The notes beneath the pieces were generated by a model, which was given only the letters and a program-made list of their open reading frames with translations, was not told where the DNA came from and did not search any database. A DNA stretch of 64,000 nt from Streptomyces sp. Root431 (GTDB lineage: Bacteria; Actinomycetota; Actinomycetes; Streptomycetales; Streptomycetaceae): contig NZ_LMEI01000007.1 of NCBI RefSeq assembly GCF_001426585.1, positions 554,951 to 618,950 on the forward strand, given 5' to 3'. Below, piece after piece: positions 26,580-37,249 of this stretch. Position 1 is the first letter of the stretch. Each line of letters opens with the position of its first letter. A program made the translations under genes and the position numbers.

Positions 26580-26667
26580 CGCCGCTACCTTCTACCGCCC
26601 TCACCCGGCATCGGCGGGCCCGCTAATCTGGCCACCGTCAGAGAAGTACCGAGAAGGGGCGGAAGCA

Positions 26668-26883
26668 GTGGCGGACATCGAGTCGGCACGCACGGCATTC
26701 AACAAGTTCGACGCGGACGGCGACGGCTTCATCACCGCGGCGGAGTACAAGAGCCTCATGGCGCAGTTCGGCGACTTCAACGTCACCGAGACGGTCGCCG
26801 AGGTGCTCATCAAGCAGCGCGACACCAACGGCGACGGCGTCCTGTCCTGGGACGAGTTCTGGGCGCACTACAACAAGGCCTGA
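26668..26883 (+). CDS. EF-hand calcium-binding protein
   Basis: 71-residue acidic protein with two canonical EF-hand loops: DADGDGFITAAE at 15-26 and DTNGDGVLSWDE at 52-63, each with Asp/Asn ligands at positions 1, 3 and 5, Gly at 6 and Glu at 12. The spacing matches calmodulin-like EF pairs described from Streptomyces. It is cytoplasmic and probably a calcium buffer or sensor. GTG start with GAAGGGG upstream. It is followed by its own terminator. Confidence 0.93.
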   Translation: MADIESARTAFNKFDADGDGFITAAEYKSLMAQFGDFNVTETVAEVLIKQRDTNGDGVLSWDEFWAHYNKA

Positions 26884-26884
26884 T

Positions 26885-26904
26885 CCGCCCGCCCGGGCGG
26901 GCGG
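26885..26904 (+). terminator. terminator after the EF-hand gene
   Basis: Perfect 20-nt palindrome CCGCCCGCCCGGGCGGGCGG starting 1 nt after the stop. Confidence 0.6.
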
Positions 26905-26951
26905 CGCAACGCTGAGTTGCCGCCCGTCCGGGGCTCGGTGACGATCGTCCG

Positions 26952-27869
26952 GTGACGCTTCCCGGACCCTTCGGTACCCCGAGCCGTCCGACGGCGGCGC
27001 TCCTCGCCGCTGTCGCCGCCCTGGCCGTCATCGGCCTCGCCCTGCTGGGCGCGGGCCTCGCCCAGACGGGCACCGGAGAGCTCCGGATACCCGCCGCCGG
27101 CACCACCGCGCTGCTGCGTTTCCTCGTCCTCACGGGCCTCGCCGTCCACGCCGGCGAACTCGCCGGCCGCCGCCTCGCCGGGGAAGGACCCCGGCCCCGC
27201 GCCCTGTCCGTGCCCGCCGCCCTGCTCGCCGCGGCCGCCTCCGCCGGACTCCTGCTGCTCCTCGCCGCCGTCAGCGGGCTGAGCCTGCCCGTCGTGTACG
27301 GGCTGCGGGAGGGCCGCCTCCTGCTCGTCACCGCCAACGCCTTCGCCCTCGCCGCCCTGTGCGCGACCTCCCGGCGCCCGGGCCTCGCCGCCCTCCCGCT
27401 CGCCGTCGCGGTCGTGGCCGAGGCGCTGCGGGCCCACACCGAGACGTACACGCCCGCCGTGGGCATCGGACTGACCGTCGTCCACCTCACGGGCGCCTCG
27501 CTCTGGCTCGGCTCGCTCCTGTACGTGCTGCGCACCATGCGGCTGCGGCGCGGGGGCCGTGACGTCCTCGTCCGCTACGCCCGGATGGCCGCCGTCCTCT
27601 ACGCCGCCCTCGCGGCCACCGGCACGGCCTCGACCCTGCGCAGGCTGCCGCTCGACGAGGTCCTGACCACGGCATACGGAAGGATCCTGCTGGTCAAGCT
27701 GCTGCTGTTCGGCGGGGTGAGCCTGCTGGCGCTCGCGGCCAGGAGCCGGATGCTGTCCGGCGGCGACGCCGAGGCCCCGGCACGTATCGAGGTGGGCACG
27801 CTGGCCGTGATCGTCGTCGTCTCGGCGCTCCTCACGGTGGTGCCCGACCCGCACTGGATCGCGGCTTGA
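26952..27869 (+). CDS. CopD-domain integral membrane protein
   Basis: 305 residues, with seven to eight hydrophobic segments. The C-terminal half has the CopD (copper resistance D/YcnJ) signature: VVHLTGASLWLGSLLYVL with the conserved His-Trp, and TTAYGRILLVKLLLFGGV with the G-R-x-L-x-x-K motif. Family members are linked to copper import or homeostasis. GTG start directly after the EF-hand terminator. It is convergent, 13 nt from the next gene. A copper role is inferred from the family only; no CopC partner is adjacent. Confidence 0.75.
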   Translation: MTLPGPFGTPSRPTAALLAAVAALAVIGLALLGAGLAQTGTGELRIPAAGTTALLRFLVLTGLAVHAGELAGRRLAGEGPRPRALSVPAALLAAAASAGLLLLLAAVSGLSLPVVYGLREGRLLLVTANAFALAALCATSRRPGLAALPLAVAVVAEALRAHTETYTPAVGIGLTVVHLTGASLWLGSLLYVLRTMRLRRGGRDVLVRYARMAAVLYAALAATGTASTLRRLPLDEVLTTAYGRILLVKLLLFGGVSLLALAARSRMLSGGDAEAPARIEVGTLAVIVVVSALLTVVPDPHWIAA

Positions 27870-27882
27870 CGGGGTGAGGCGG

Positions 27883-28446
27883 TCAGCCCTTCAGGGCGAC
27901 GTGGAAGGAGGAGGCCCACAGCACGACCGCGGCGCCCAGACCCACCACCGCACGGATCGTCTCCGCCGAGGTGCCGGCCGCGAGGACGGCGAGACCCACC
28001 AGCGCGACGGCCGACAGGGAGACCGCCGTCCACGTGTACTGCCGCTGGTCGAAGAGGCGCGCCAGCGGGAAGAAGTGCAGGCCGACGACGAGGCAGATCC
28101 CGACGGGGATGAACTCGGGGTGGCCCGAGGCGTTGGACGCGGCGATCACCGCGAAGATCGCCACCAGTTCGCCGGCGTTGACCAGGCCGACCCAGCGGTT
28201 CCACTTCTCGGGCAGCCGTACGGTCCGGGTCACGGGCCCGGCGGTCCCGCGCCGGGCCGTCACCAGCGCGTACGCCGTCACGATGACCGCGAGGGCACCG
28301 AGGACGCCCGCCACCGGCACCGAGGCTATGCCGGAGCCGGCCGCGAAGGCCCAGACGAGGGCGAAGACGGCCAGGACGGTCGCTCCCCGGCGGCGCAGAT
28401 CCCGGGTGAGCGTGAGACATTCCGCGTCGATGATCTCCGTAGTCAT
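27883..28446 (-). CDS. integral membrane protein, unknown function
   Basis: 187 residues with a short cytoplasmic leader containing Cys10 and Arg-rich RDLRRRG, then about six membrane helices. A recognisable pattern is NAGELVAIFAVIAASNASGHPEFIPVGICLVVGLHFFPLARLF, with helix-embedded Glu and His residues. I do not recognise a functional family. It lies upstream of, and in the opposite orientation to, the CopD-like gene and is followed upstream by the L-serine dehydratase 3' end. Confidence 0.8.
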   Translation of the reverse strand: MTTEIIDAECLTLTRDLRRRGATVLAVFALVWAFAAGSGIASVPVAGVLGALAVIVTAYALVTARRGTAGPVTRTVRLPEKWNRWVGLVNAGELVAIFAVIAASNASGHPEFIPVGICLVVGLHFFPLARLFDQRQYTWTAVSLSAVALVGLAVLAAGTSAETIRAVVGLGAAVVLWASSFHVALKG

Positions 28447-28480
28447 GACGCGGACACTACAGCGGCGTGCGGCTACGGGT

Positions 28481-29851
<1,371 letters not shown>

Positions 29852-29935
29852 GGAAGAACTCCTTGTGGGGGCTAGACGCCGTTGTCTGCCGGGGTGGAGC
29901 AGAAGAGCGTGTGATGCGGCGTGGAGACATGAACT

Positions 29936-29973
29936 GGGGCACCGCGCTCACTGTCCAGTGTGCGCGGTGCCCC
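29936..29973 (-). terminator. terminator between glyA and sdaA
   Basis: GGGGCACCGCGCTCACTG (29936-29953) pairs with CAGTGTGCGCGGTGCCCC (29956-29973), 17 of 18 bp. It lies 42 nt after the glyA stop and would terminate or attenuate transcription into sdaA. Confidence 0.8.
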
Positions 29974-30015
29974 GGAACTATCGTACGAACGAAACCGGAA
30001 CTAAATCGTACGAAA

Positions 30016-31284
30016 TTACTTCAGGCCGGGGTACAGCGGGTGCTTGTCGGCCAGCGCGGTCACCCGGGCCTTGAGGGCCTCGGCCTTCTCGCCGTCGAAG
30101 CCCGGCTTCAGGGACTCCGCGATGATGTCGGCGACCTCGGTGAAGTCCTCGTTCTGGAAACCGCGGGTCGCGAGCGCCGGCGTGCCGATGCGCAGACCCG
30201 AGGTGACCATCGGCGGGCGCGGGTCGTTCGGAACGGCGTTCCGGTTGACCGTGATGCCGACCTCGTGGAGACGGTCCTCGGCCTGCTGGCCGTCGAGCTC
30301 GGAGTTCCGCAGGTCGACCAGGACCAGGTGCACGTCCGTGCCGCCGGACAGGACCGAGACACCGTGCTCGGTGACGTCGTCCCGCACCAGGCGCTCGGCG
30401 AGGATGCGGGCGCCGTCCAGGGTGCGCTGCTGGCGCTCCTTGAACTCCTCCGAGGCCGCGACCTTGAAGGAGACGGCCTTGGCCGCGATCACGTGCTCCA
30501 GCGGGCCGCCCTGGAAACCGGGGAAGACCGAGGAGTTCAGCTTCTTCGCGAACTCCTTCTTCGCCAGGATGATGCCGCCGCGGGGGCCGCCGAGCGTCTT
30601 GTGCGTGGTGGAGGTCACCACGTCGGCGTACGGGACCGGGTTCGGGTGCAGACCGGCCGCGACCAGGCCCGCGAAGTGGGCCATGTCGACCCACAGGAAC
30701 GCCTCGACCTCGTCGGCGATCCGGCGGAACTCCGCGAAGTCCAGCTGACGCGGGTAGGCGGACCAGCCCGCGATGATGACCTTCGGGCGGTGCTCCTTGG
30801 CGAGGCGCTCGACCTCGGCCATGTCGACCAGACCGGCCTCGTCCACGTGGTACGCGACCACGTTGAACTGCTTGCCGGAGAAGTTCAGGCGCATGCCGTG
30901 GGTGAGGTGGCCGCCGTGCGCCAGGTCCAGACCCAGGATCGTGTCGCCGGGCTGGGCGATCGCGAAGAGGGCGGCCTGGTTCGCGGAGGCGCCGGAGTGC
31001 GGCTGGACGTTGGCGTACTCGGCGCCGAACAGGTCCTTGATCCGGTCGATCGCGATCTGCTCGGCCACGTCGACGTGCTCACAGCCGCCGTAGTAGCGGC
31101 GGCCCGGGTAGCCCTCGGCGTACTTGTTGGTGAGGACGGAGCCCTGGGCCTCCATGACCGCGACCGGAGCGAAGTTCTCCGAGGCGATCATCTCGAGGGT
31201 GGACTGCTGACGAAGGAGCTCGGCGTCGACGGCGGCGGCGACGTCGGGGTCCAGCTCGTGGAGGGGAGTGTTCAGAAGCGACAT
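30016..31284 (-). CDS. glyA: serine hydroxymethyltransferase
   Basis: 422 residues, the family norm. It interconverts serine plus tetrahydrofolate with glycine plus methylene-THF. The PLP lysine is in [14 protein letters not shown]. Other signatures are [20 protein letters not shown] and [15 protein letters not shown] 31284 gives the normal start, [15 protein letters not shown]; the frame is open upstream but non-homologous. It is preceded on the minus strand by gcvT and gcvH and supplies serine from glycine-derived one-carbon units. Confidence 0.96.
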   Translation of the reverse strand: MSLLNTPLHELDPDVAAAVDAELLRQQSTLEMIASENFAPVAVMEAQGSVLTNKYAEGYPGRRYYGGCEHVDVAEQIAIDRIKDLFGAEYANVQPHSGASANQAALFAIAQPGDTILGLDLAHGGHLTHGMRLNFSGKQFNVVAYHVDEAGLVDMAEVERLAKEHRPKVIIAGWSAYPRQLDFAEFRRIADEVEAFLWVDMAHFAGLVAAGLHPNPVPYADVVTSTTHKTLGGPRGGIILAKKEFAKKLNSSVFPGFQGGPLEHVIAAKAVSFKVAASEEFKERQQRTLDGARILAERLVRDDVTEHGVSVLSGGTDVHLVLVDLRNSELDGQQAEDRLHEVGITVNRNAVPNDPRPPMVTSGLRIGTPALATRGFQNEDFTEVADIIAESLKPGFDGEKAEALKARVTALADKHPLYPGLK

Positions 31285-31315
31285 GAATCGATCCCTAGGG
31301 GTCTCGGGCCCGGTC

Positions 31316-31693
31316 TCAGCCGGCGGAGAACGCGGTGTACTCGTCGGCGGAGAGCAGCTCGTCCGGCTCGCCCGCGACACGTACCTTGAACAGCCAGCCA
31401 CCCTCGAACGGAGCCGTGTTCACCAGCGACGGGTCGTCCACCACGTCCTGGTTGGCGGCGACGACCTCACCCGAGACGGGGGAGTACAGGTCGCTCACGG
31501 ACTTCGTCGACTCCAGCTCGCCACAGGTCTCGCCCGCGGCGACGGTGTCGCCGACGGCGGGAAGCTGGGCGAAGACGACGTCACCGAGCGCGTTGGCCGC
31601 GAACTCCGTGATGCCGACCGTCGCGACGCCGTCCTCGGCGGCCGACAGCCACTCGTGCTCCTTGGTGTAGCGCAGCTGCTGGGGGTTGCTCAT
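31316..31693 (-). CDS. gcvH: glycine cleavage system H protein
   Basis: 125-residue lipoyl carrier. It begins [15 protein letters not shown] and the lipoylated lysine is in [15 protein letters not shown]. It shuttles the aminomethyl group between GcvP and GcvT. It lies 77 nt after gcvT and 31 nt before glyA on the minus strand, so it is part of the riboswitch-controlled unit. gcvP is not in this window. Confidence 0.95.
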   Translation of the reverse strand: MSNPQQLRYTKEHEWLSAAEDGVATVGITEFAANALGDVVFAQLPAVGDTVAAGETCGELESTKSVSDLYSPVSGEVVAANQDVVDDPSLVNTAPFEGGWLFKVRVAGEPDELLSADEYTAFSAG

Positions 31694-31770
31694 GACCTGA
31701 TTCTCCTGGATCGGGGGAGTACTGATGAACGCGGGTCTCGCGGGGTGAGACCCGGGATGAGACGACTGCG

Positions 31771-32895
31771 TCACTTCTGGCGCTTGTAGAACGGCAGCGC
31801 CACGACCTCGTACGGCTCGTGGGTGCCGCGGATGTCCACACCTACACCCTCGGTGCCGGGCGCGGCGTGCGCCGCGTCCACGTACGCGATCGCGATCGGC
31901 TTTCCGAGGGTCGGGGACGGGGCGCCCGAGGTCACCTCGCCGATGACCACGCCGTCCTTGACGACGGAGAAGCCGGCGCGCGGGACCCGGCGGCCCTCGG
32001 CGATCAGCCCGACGAGCTTGCGCGGCGGGGCGGTCTCGGAGCGCTCGGCGGCCTTCTCGAGCGCCTCGCGGCCGACGAAGCGGCCCTCGTTGGTCGTCTT
32101 CTCGAACTTGACGACCCGGCCGAGACCGGCGTCGAAGGGGGTGAGGGCGGTCGTCAGCTCGTGGCCGTACAGCGGCATGCCCGCCTCCAGGCGGAGCGTG
32201 TCACGGCAGGACAGACCGCACGGGATCAGACCGACCGGGGCGCCGGCCTCGGTCAGCGCCTTCCAGACGCCCTCGGCGTGCTCGGGCTTCAGGAACAGCT
32301 CGAAGCCGTCCTCGCCGGTGTAGCCGGTACGGGCGATCAGCGCGGGCACGCCCGCGACCGTGCCGGGCAGACCGGCGTAGTACTTCAGCCCGTCCAGGTC
32401 GGCGTCGGTGAGCGACTTCAGGATGCCGGGGGACTCCGGGCCCTGGATCGCGAGCAGGGCGTACGCGTCGCGGTCGTCGCGGACCTCGGCGTCGAAGCCC
32501 TCCGCGCGCTCCACGAGCGCGTCCAGGACGATCTGCGCGTTGGAGGCGTTGGCGACGACCATGTACTCCGTCTCGCCGAGGCGGTAGACGATCAGGTCGT
32601 CGAGGATGCCGCCGTCCTCCTGGCAGATCATCGTGTAGCGGGCGCGGCCCACGCCCACCGTGGAGATGTTGCCGACGAGGGCGTGGTCGAGGAGCTCGAC
32701 GGCCTGCGGGCCCGTGACCGTGATCTCACCCATGTGGGAGAGGTCGAAGAGGCCGGCCTTGGTGCGGACGGCGTTGTGCTCGTCCCGCTCGCTGGCGTAG
32801 CGCAGCGGCATGTCCCAGCCCGCGAAGTCGGTCATGGTCGCGCCCAGCGAACGATGCAGCGCATCGAGGGCGGTCAGACGGGGGGCAGTGCTCAT
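31771..32895 (-). CDS. gcvT: glycine cleavage system aminomethyltransferase (T protein)
   Basis: 374 residues. It transfers the aminomethyl group from lipoyl-GcvH to tetrahydrofolate, releasing ammonia. Landmarks are [45 protein letters not shown] and [14 protein letters not shown] 32895 is chosen over the longer open frame because homology begins there. It is the first gene after a glycine riboswitch, so expression is expected to rise with glycine. Confidence 0.96.
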   Translation of the reverse strand: MSTAPRLTALDALHRSLGATMTDFAGWDMPLRYASERDEHNAVRTKAGLFDLSHMGEITVTGPQAVELLDHALVGNISTVGVGRARYTMICQEDGGILDDLIVYRLGETEYMVVANASNAQIVLDALVERAEGFDAEVRDDRDAYALLAIQGPESPGILKSLTDADLDGLKYYAGLPGTVAGVPALIARTGYTGEDGFELFLKPEHAEGVWKALTEAGAPVGLIPCGLSCRDTLRLEAGMPLYGHELTTALTPFDAGLGRVVKFEKTTNEGRFVGREALEKAAERSETAPPRKLVGLIAEGRRVPRAGFSVVKDGVVIGEVTSGAPSPTLGKPIAIAYVDAAHAAPGTEGVGVDIRGTHEPYEVVALPFYKRQK

Positions 32896-32945
32896 GGGGT
32901 GGCTCCCGGATCCCAAGGGCGGTTCGGTGACGAAACACATGACGG

Positions 32946-33183
32946 GCGAGGACGTCCTCCCCATCTGTCATGGAACCTGAGAGGTTCACCGAGAGCATCT
33001 CGTCACCGGAAGATCGGCACCGAGAGATCGGCTTGCACCTTGGGTGGGGACACGGCAGGGTGTCCCGCTTTTCAGATCTGCCTCATCCACGCGGTACGGG
33101 GCCTGAGAGATTCAAGGGAGGGTCTTGCTCCTTCGGCGTCCGGGCGCCGAAGGCGGTCCGGAACTCTCCCGCGCGGATTCGAG
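32946..33183 (-). ncRNA. glycine riboswitch (two aptamer-like units) upstream of gcvT
   Basis: Read on the minus strand, the first unit (about 33183-33070) contains GCGGGAGAG, GCCGAAGGAGCAAGACCC and AATCTCTCAGGCCCCGTACC, the conserved glycine-aptamer core. A second, more degenerate unit (about 33060-32946) ends with AACCTCTCAGG and CATGACAGATGGGGAG. The RNA ends about 50 nt before gcvT. From memory, a glycine riboswitch activating gcvT has been shown experimentally in S. griseus. It should switch on the cleavage system when glycine accumulates. Confidence 0.9.
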
Positions 33184-33332
33184 CGGCCGGTATGAGGTTG
33201 TATGGCGACTGAGCGCGCCTGGCGGGCACATCATTGCACGCGTGCTCCGCGCGGCACATCACTTGTATCTCATTACCGCTTCTTTACACTTTGTGGGCAA
33301 GGGTCTCCCGAGGCCCGGCAGGGGGAGCAGCG

Positions 33333-34007
33333 ATGAGGATCCAGCACACCGGTGCGTACGCGACGGGTACCGGCATACCGTCCCAGCGTGCCCGAGCCCG
33401 GACCAGAGCCAGGACCCGCCGGCGCGGCAGGATCCTGCGGGACCTGCGCGAGCGCGGCGGCCGGGGCCCCCGCGCCCTCACGTTCGCGGCCGGCGACCTC
33501 GTCGTCGTCTCCGGGCTGCCCGGCAGCGGCAAGTCCACCCTGATGAAGCGGGCCGCCGACGGCCGGGGCATCGACTCCCAGGACGTCCGCGAGCGCTGGG
33601 AGGCCCGCATGCCGCGCCTCCTGCCGTACGCGGTCTACCGCCCCCTGGTCCGGATCGCGCACTACGCCGGTCTGCGCCGCGCCCTGCGCTCCGGCGCGAG
33701 CGTGATCGTGCACGACTGCGGCACCCAGTCCTGGGTGCGCGGCTGGCTCGCCCGCGAGGCGCGGCGGCGCGGCGCCGCCCTGCACCTGGTCCTGCTCGAC
33801 GTCGACCCGGACACCGCGAGGGACGGCCAGCGCGACCGGGGCCGGGGCGTCTCCGCGTACGCCTTCGCCCGGCACCGGCGGGCCGTCGGCCGGCTCCTGA
33901 GGACCGCCGAGTCCGGCGGCCTGCCGCACGGCTGCGCCTCGGCGACGCTCCTCGACCGGGACGCCGCGGACGCCCTGCGGAAGATTGGATTCCGCGACGC
34001 GTCCTGA
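33333..34007 (+). CDS. P-loop kinase/AAA-type ATP-binding protein
   Basis: 224 residues. A very Arg-rich N-terminus (about 45 residues) precedes the Walker A GLPGSGKST (near 67-75). IDSQDVRERW follows, then HLVLLDVDPDTARDGQRDRGRGVSAYAFARHRR, which resembles the lid of small nucleotide or zeta-toxin-like kinases. ATG preceded by GGGGGAG. It is divergent from the riboswitch-gcvT unit. The substrate is unknown. Confidence 0.8.
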   Translation: MRIQHTGAYATGTGIPSQRARARTRARTRRRGRILRDLRERGGRGPRALTFAAGDLVVVSGLPGSGKSTLMKRAADGRGIDSQDVRERWEARMPRLLPYAVYRPLVRIAHYAGLRRALRSGASVIVHDCGTQSWVRGWLAREARRRGAALHLVLLDVDPDTARDGQRDRGRGVSAYAFARHRRAVGRLLRTAESGGLPHGCASATLLDRDAADALRKIGFRDAS

Positions 34008-34125
34008 GGGCGGGCCCCTGCCCGTACCCGCTGCTTTTGGCCACGGCGGCGCCAGGGCGGCGTTAGGGTGCTGCGGGGCGGCGCGGGAGGGCGCGCCCCG
34101 CGCGCGAGATAGGGGAACAGGGACC

Positions 34126-34866
34126 GTGGACGTGACGTGGCCGGGCAATGAGCTCGAAGAGGTGCTGACCGCCTCGCTCGGCAACCCCTCCGCAGGGGGC
34201 CGGCTGGTCGAGGTGCTGGGCCGCAGCGAGGTCTGGGTGCCCCTGCCCAACGGCGGCGGCGTGGACAGCGCCGACCTGGATCTCGCCACCATGGAGATCG
34301 ACGGCGCGGCCTTCGTCCCCGTCTTCAGCTCCGAGCAGCAGTTCCTCGCCTGTGTCGGCCCGCACATGTCCTACACCGTCGCCCCCGCCCGCGACTTCGC
34401 CCGCGGCCTGCCCCCGCAGCTGGGCATCGCCGTGAACCCCGGCGGCACCGTGGGCGTCCCGCTGCCCCCGCCCGCCGTCGCGGAGCTCTGCCGCGCCGGC
34501 CGCACCCCGCTCGACGGCCCCGCCAGCGGTGGCCGCGTCCGGCTCTTCGAGCCCGACTGGCAGGACGACCCCGTCGACTTCCTCGCCGCCGCCTCCGCAG
34601 AATTCGAGGCCACCGGAGTCGTCGCCACCGCCCGCCGCGCCCTGGCGAGCGTCGAGGGCACCGAACCGGCCCTCTTCATCGGCGTCCAGCTCACCGGCTG
34701 GGACGGCGTCGACCGGAACGCGCCCCTGGACGCCCTCGGCCGCGCCCTCGGCCGCGTCGAGGTCGCCTGGCCGGTCAACCTCATCCTGCTCGACATGGCG
34801 CAGGACCCGGTCGGCGACTGGATGGTGGAGCGGGTGCGCCCCTTCTACCAGCGCGCCGCCGGGTGA
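34126..34866 (+). CDS. SseB-family protein (first copy)
   Basis: 246 residues. The N-terminal SseB domain contains EVWVPLPNGGG, FVPVFSSEQQFLACVG and ARDFARGLPPQLGIAVNPGG; a second domain follows (EPALFIGVQLTGWDG). The founding member was described as enhancing serine sensitivity in E. coli; the molecular role is unclear. Here it and its paralogue sit beside the glycine/serine genes, which may be more than coincidence. GTG start after GGGGAACAGGGA. Confidence 0.82.
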   Translation: MDVTWPGNELEEVLTASLGNPSAGGRLVEVLGRSEVWVPLPNGGGVDSADLDLATMEIDGAAFVPVFSSEQQFLACVGPHMSYTVAPARDFARGLPPQLGIAVNPGGTVGVPLPPPAVAELCRAGRTPLDGPASGGRVRLFEPDWQDDPVDFLAAASAEFEATGVVATARRALASVEGTEPALFIGVQLTGWDGVDRNAPLDALGRALGRVEVAWPVNLILLDMAQDPVGDWMVERVRPFYQRAAG

Positions 34867-34956
34867 GCGGCACCCTGTTTAAGCTGAACTGAAATCGGTA
34901 GCCGGACGGACGACGTCCGGGCGGACGTGGTGAACGGAAGAGGGGCGGGACCCAGG

Positions 34957-35748
34957 GTGAGCGCGTCAGGCACCGCTGCGACCGGTCAGGTCGAGCACAT
35001 GCTGCGCCAGGTGGCACCCGGACGCTACGACGCGTACGAGAGGCTGCTGCACGCCCTGGCCGACGGCGAGGTCTGGATGCTGCTCTGGCAGGGCTCGCCC
35101 GGCTCGTCCGACGCCCAGTACGGGAACATGGAGGTCGACGGCTTCGGCTACGCGCCCTGCGTCACCTCCGCCCAGGAGCTCGCCGCGTCCGGCTGGAACC
35201 GCGCCCACGAGCTCGTCACCGGCCGCGAGATGGCCCGCGCCCTCTACCCCGACCGCTGGGGCATCTGGCTGAATCCGCACGCCCCCGGCGGCGGCGTCGG
35301 CATCCCCTGGGCCGACCTGCGCCGGATCGCCACCGGCCTCGACCGGATGCCCGCCGGGCCGCTGCGCGTCAGCGAGCCCGCGCTGGAGATCCCGCAGTTC
35401 TACGCCCTGCTCACGCAGAACGCGCACCGCACCCCGGCCGTCCGCTCGCTGCGCCGCGGCTGGGTCCAGCCCGCGCTCGGCTCCCCGTACCTCGCCGTCG
35501 GGCTCGACCTGTACGACACCTCCGCGGCCGCCGTCGACTCCGTCCGCGCGATGATGCGCCAGTCGATCTCCGCCGTGCCCGACGGGCTGCCCGTCTCGAC
35601 GGTCGCGCTCTCCGACGCGTACGACCCGGTGGCCCTCTGGCTGAGCGCCCACGCGCGTCCCTTCTACGACCGCGAGGCGCACGCGGGACGCGGATCCGCC
35701 GCCGTCCCCGGGTACGGATACCCGCCACCGGCTCCGTCCGGATACTGA
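34957..35748 (+). CDS. SseB-family protein (second copy)
   Basis: 263 residues if started at GTG 34957 (SASGTAATGQVEHML); an in-frame GTG at 34927 would add 10 residues. It has the same layout as the previous gene: GEVWMLLWQGSPGS, YAPCVTSAQELAASGW, REMARALYPDRWGIWLNPHAPGGG, then a C-terminal SseB domain and a Pro/Gly/Tyr-rich tail. It is probably cotranscribed with the first copy (90-nt gap) and is followed by a strong terminator. No catalytic residues are recognised. Confidence 0.82.
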   Translation: MSASGTAATGQVEHMLRQVAPGRYDAYERLLHALADGEVWMLLWQGSPGSSDAQYGNMEVDGFGYAPCVTSAQELAASGWNRAHELVTGREMARALYPDRWGIWLNPHAPGGGVGIPWADLRRIATGLDRMPAGPLRVSEPALEIPQFYALLTQNAHRTPAVRSLRRGWVQPALGSPYLAVGLDLYDTSAAAVDSVRAMMRQSISAVPDGLPVSTVALSDAYDPVALWLSAHARPFYDREAHAGRGSAAVPGYGYPPPAPSGY

Positions 35749-35777
35749 GACGTCACCCTTTTCCCCTCGTCACCCAC

Positions 35778-35805
35778 CGGCCTCCGGAGTCCTCTCCGGA
35801 GGCCG
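35778..35805 (+). terminator. terminator of the sseB-like pair
   Basis: Perfect 12-bp stem CGGCCTCCGGAG / CTCCGGAGGCCG with a TCCT loop, followed by TTGTT. Confidence 0.85.
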
Positions 35806-36111
35806 TTGTTCGCCCCAATACCGCACCTCGAACGCCTAGTTGCGCGACATGTCCGATTACGGTGACGGTGACCCGAGATGGTCCGCTCAGGTGATCACGA
35901 CGTCCGGATAACGGAAGTCGCAGCACCGCATCACGTTTGAGCAAACATTCCTCGTCAGGGCTGGCGGGTGATCGCGGACGCGTTGAAGACTCCCCGGAAC
36001 ACCGGGCGTTCGGCTCCCTTCGAATCGAAGCCCAGCAGGTTGTTCCACCGAGCCGCTACCCGCGGCAGGGCAAGGGCCGGCTACCGGCGGCCGAGAGGGG
36101 TCCTCACCACG
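35806..36111 (+). promoter_or_regulatory. gene-free leader of the peptide transporter operon
   Basis: About 300 bases upstream of the permease gene. The frame is open through part of it but without homology. It contains the direct repeat GGTGACGGTGAC near 35860 and an A/T-rich patch (GAGCAAACATTCC near 35940) that may hold the promoter. No operator or riboswitch is recognised. Confidence 0.4.
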
Positions 36112-37137
36112 ATGACGGCACCACTGCACGAGACGAGTGCGGGCGAGTCGACCGCCACCGTCGTCGGCGCGCCCGACGCTCCCGGCACTCCGGACAACTC
36201 CGGCACCGCCAAGGCGATCCAGGGCCGCTCGCCCTGGCAGATCGCCTGGACCCGCCTCAAGCGCGACAAACTCGCCCTCGCGGGCGCCTTCGTCGTCGTC
36301 TTCCTGATCCTCGTCGCGATCTTCGCCCCGGTCATCGTCGGGCTCTTCGGCCACCCGCCGAACGACTTCCACGAGGACCAGATCGACCCGCTCTTCGGTA
36401 CGCCGATCGGTTCGTGGGGCGGCATCAGCTCCGACTTCCTCCTGGGCGTCGAGCCGGTCAACGGCCGCGACGTCTTCAGCCGGATCGTCTACGGCGCCCG
36501 GATCTCGCTGCTCGTCGCCTTCCTCGCGGCGGTCTTCGCGGTCTTCCTCGGCACCGTCCTCGGCATCGTCGCGGGCTACTTCGGCGGCTGGATCGACGCG
36601 GCCCTCAGCCGCGTCATGGACGTCATGCTCGCCTTCCCGCAGCTGCTCTTCACGATCGCCCTGGTCTCGGTGCTGCCCAACGAGCTCCTCGGCCTCGACG
36701 GCTCCGGGGTGCGCATCGCCGCCCTGGTGCTCGTCATCGGCTTCTTCGGCTGGCCGTACGTGGGCCGCATCGTCCGCGGTCAGACCCTCTCGCTGCGCAA
36801 CCGCGAGTACGTCGAGGCCGCCCAGAGCCTGGGCGCCGGCCGCCTCTACATCCTGCGCCGCGAGCTGCTGCCCAACCTGATCGCGCCGATCATGGTCTAC
36901 GCGACCCTCATGATCCCCACCAACATCCTCACCGAAGCGGCGCTCAGCTTCCTCGGCGCGGGCGTGAAGCCTCCCACCGCTTCCTGGGGCCAGATGCTGT
37001 CGACGGCCATCACCACCTACGAGGCGGACCCCGTGTTCATGGTGATCCCCGGCCTCGCGATCTTCGTCACCGTCCTTGCGTTCAACCTCTTCGGCGACGG
37101 CGTGCGTGACGCGCTCGACCCGAAGGGCTCCCGCTGA
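36112..37137 (+). CDS. oligopeptide/dipeptide ABC transporter permease (DppC/OppC type)
   Basis: 341 residues. A ~60-residue cytoplasmic leader and the OppC_N segment (RLKRDKLALAGAFVVVFL) precede six membrane helices. The coupling EAA-like motif is EYVEAAQSLGAGRLYILRRELLPN. ATG 36112 is preceded by GAGAGGGG; the longer frame to 35968 is probably leader. It is unusual in standing before the binding-protein gene rather than after the other permease. Confidence 0.9.
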   Translation: MTAPLHETSAGESTATVVGAPDAPGTPDNSGTAKAIQGRSPWQIAWTRLKRDKLALAGAFVVVFLILVAIFAPVIVGLFGHPPNDFHEDQIDPLFGTPIGSWGGISSDFLLGVEPVNGRDVFSRIVYGARISLLVAFLAAVFAVFLGTVLGIVAGYFGGWIDAALSRVMDVMLAFPQLLFTIALVSVLPNELLGLDGSGVRIAALVLVIGFFGWPYVGRIVRGQTLSLRNREYVEAAQSLGAGRLYILRRELLPNLIAPIMVYATLMIPTNILTEAALSFLGAGVKPPTASWGQMLSTAITTYEADPVFMVIPGLAIFVTVLAFNLFGDGVRDALDPKGSR

Positions 37138-37249
37138 CCGCTCGGCCGACGAGACCCAAGACCCCGCCCCTGCCGCTGGCGACAGGAGGCTCATCCCCCA
37201 ACGGCGGACCGACGTAACGGCCGCCACTACTCCGGAGGTTGCGAGACCC

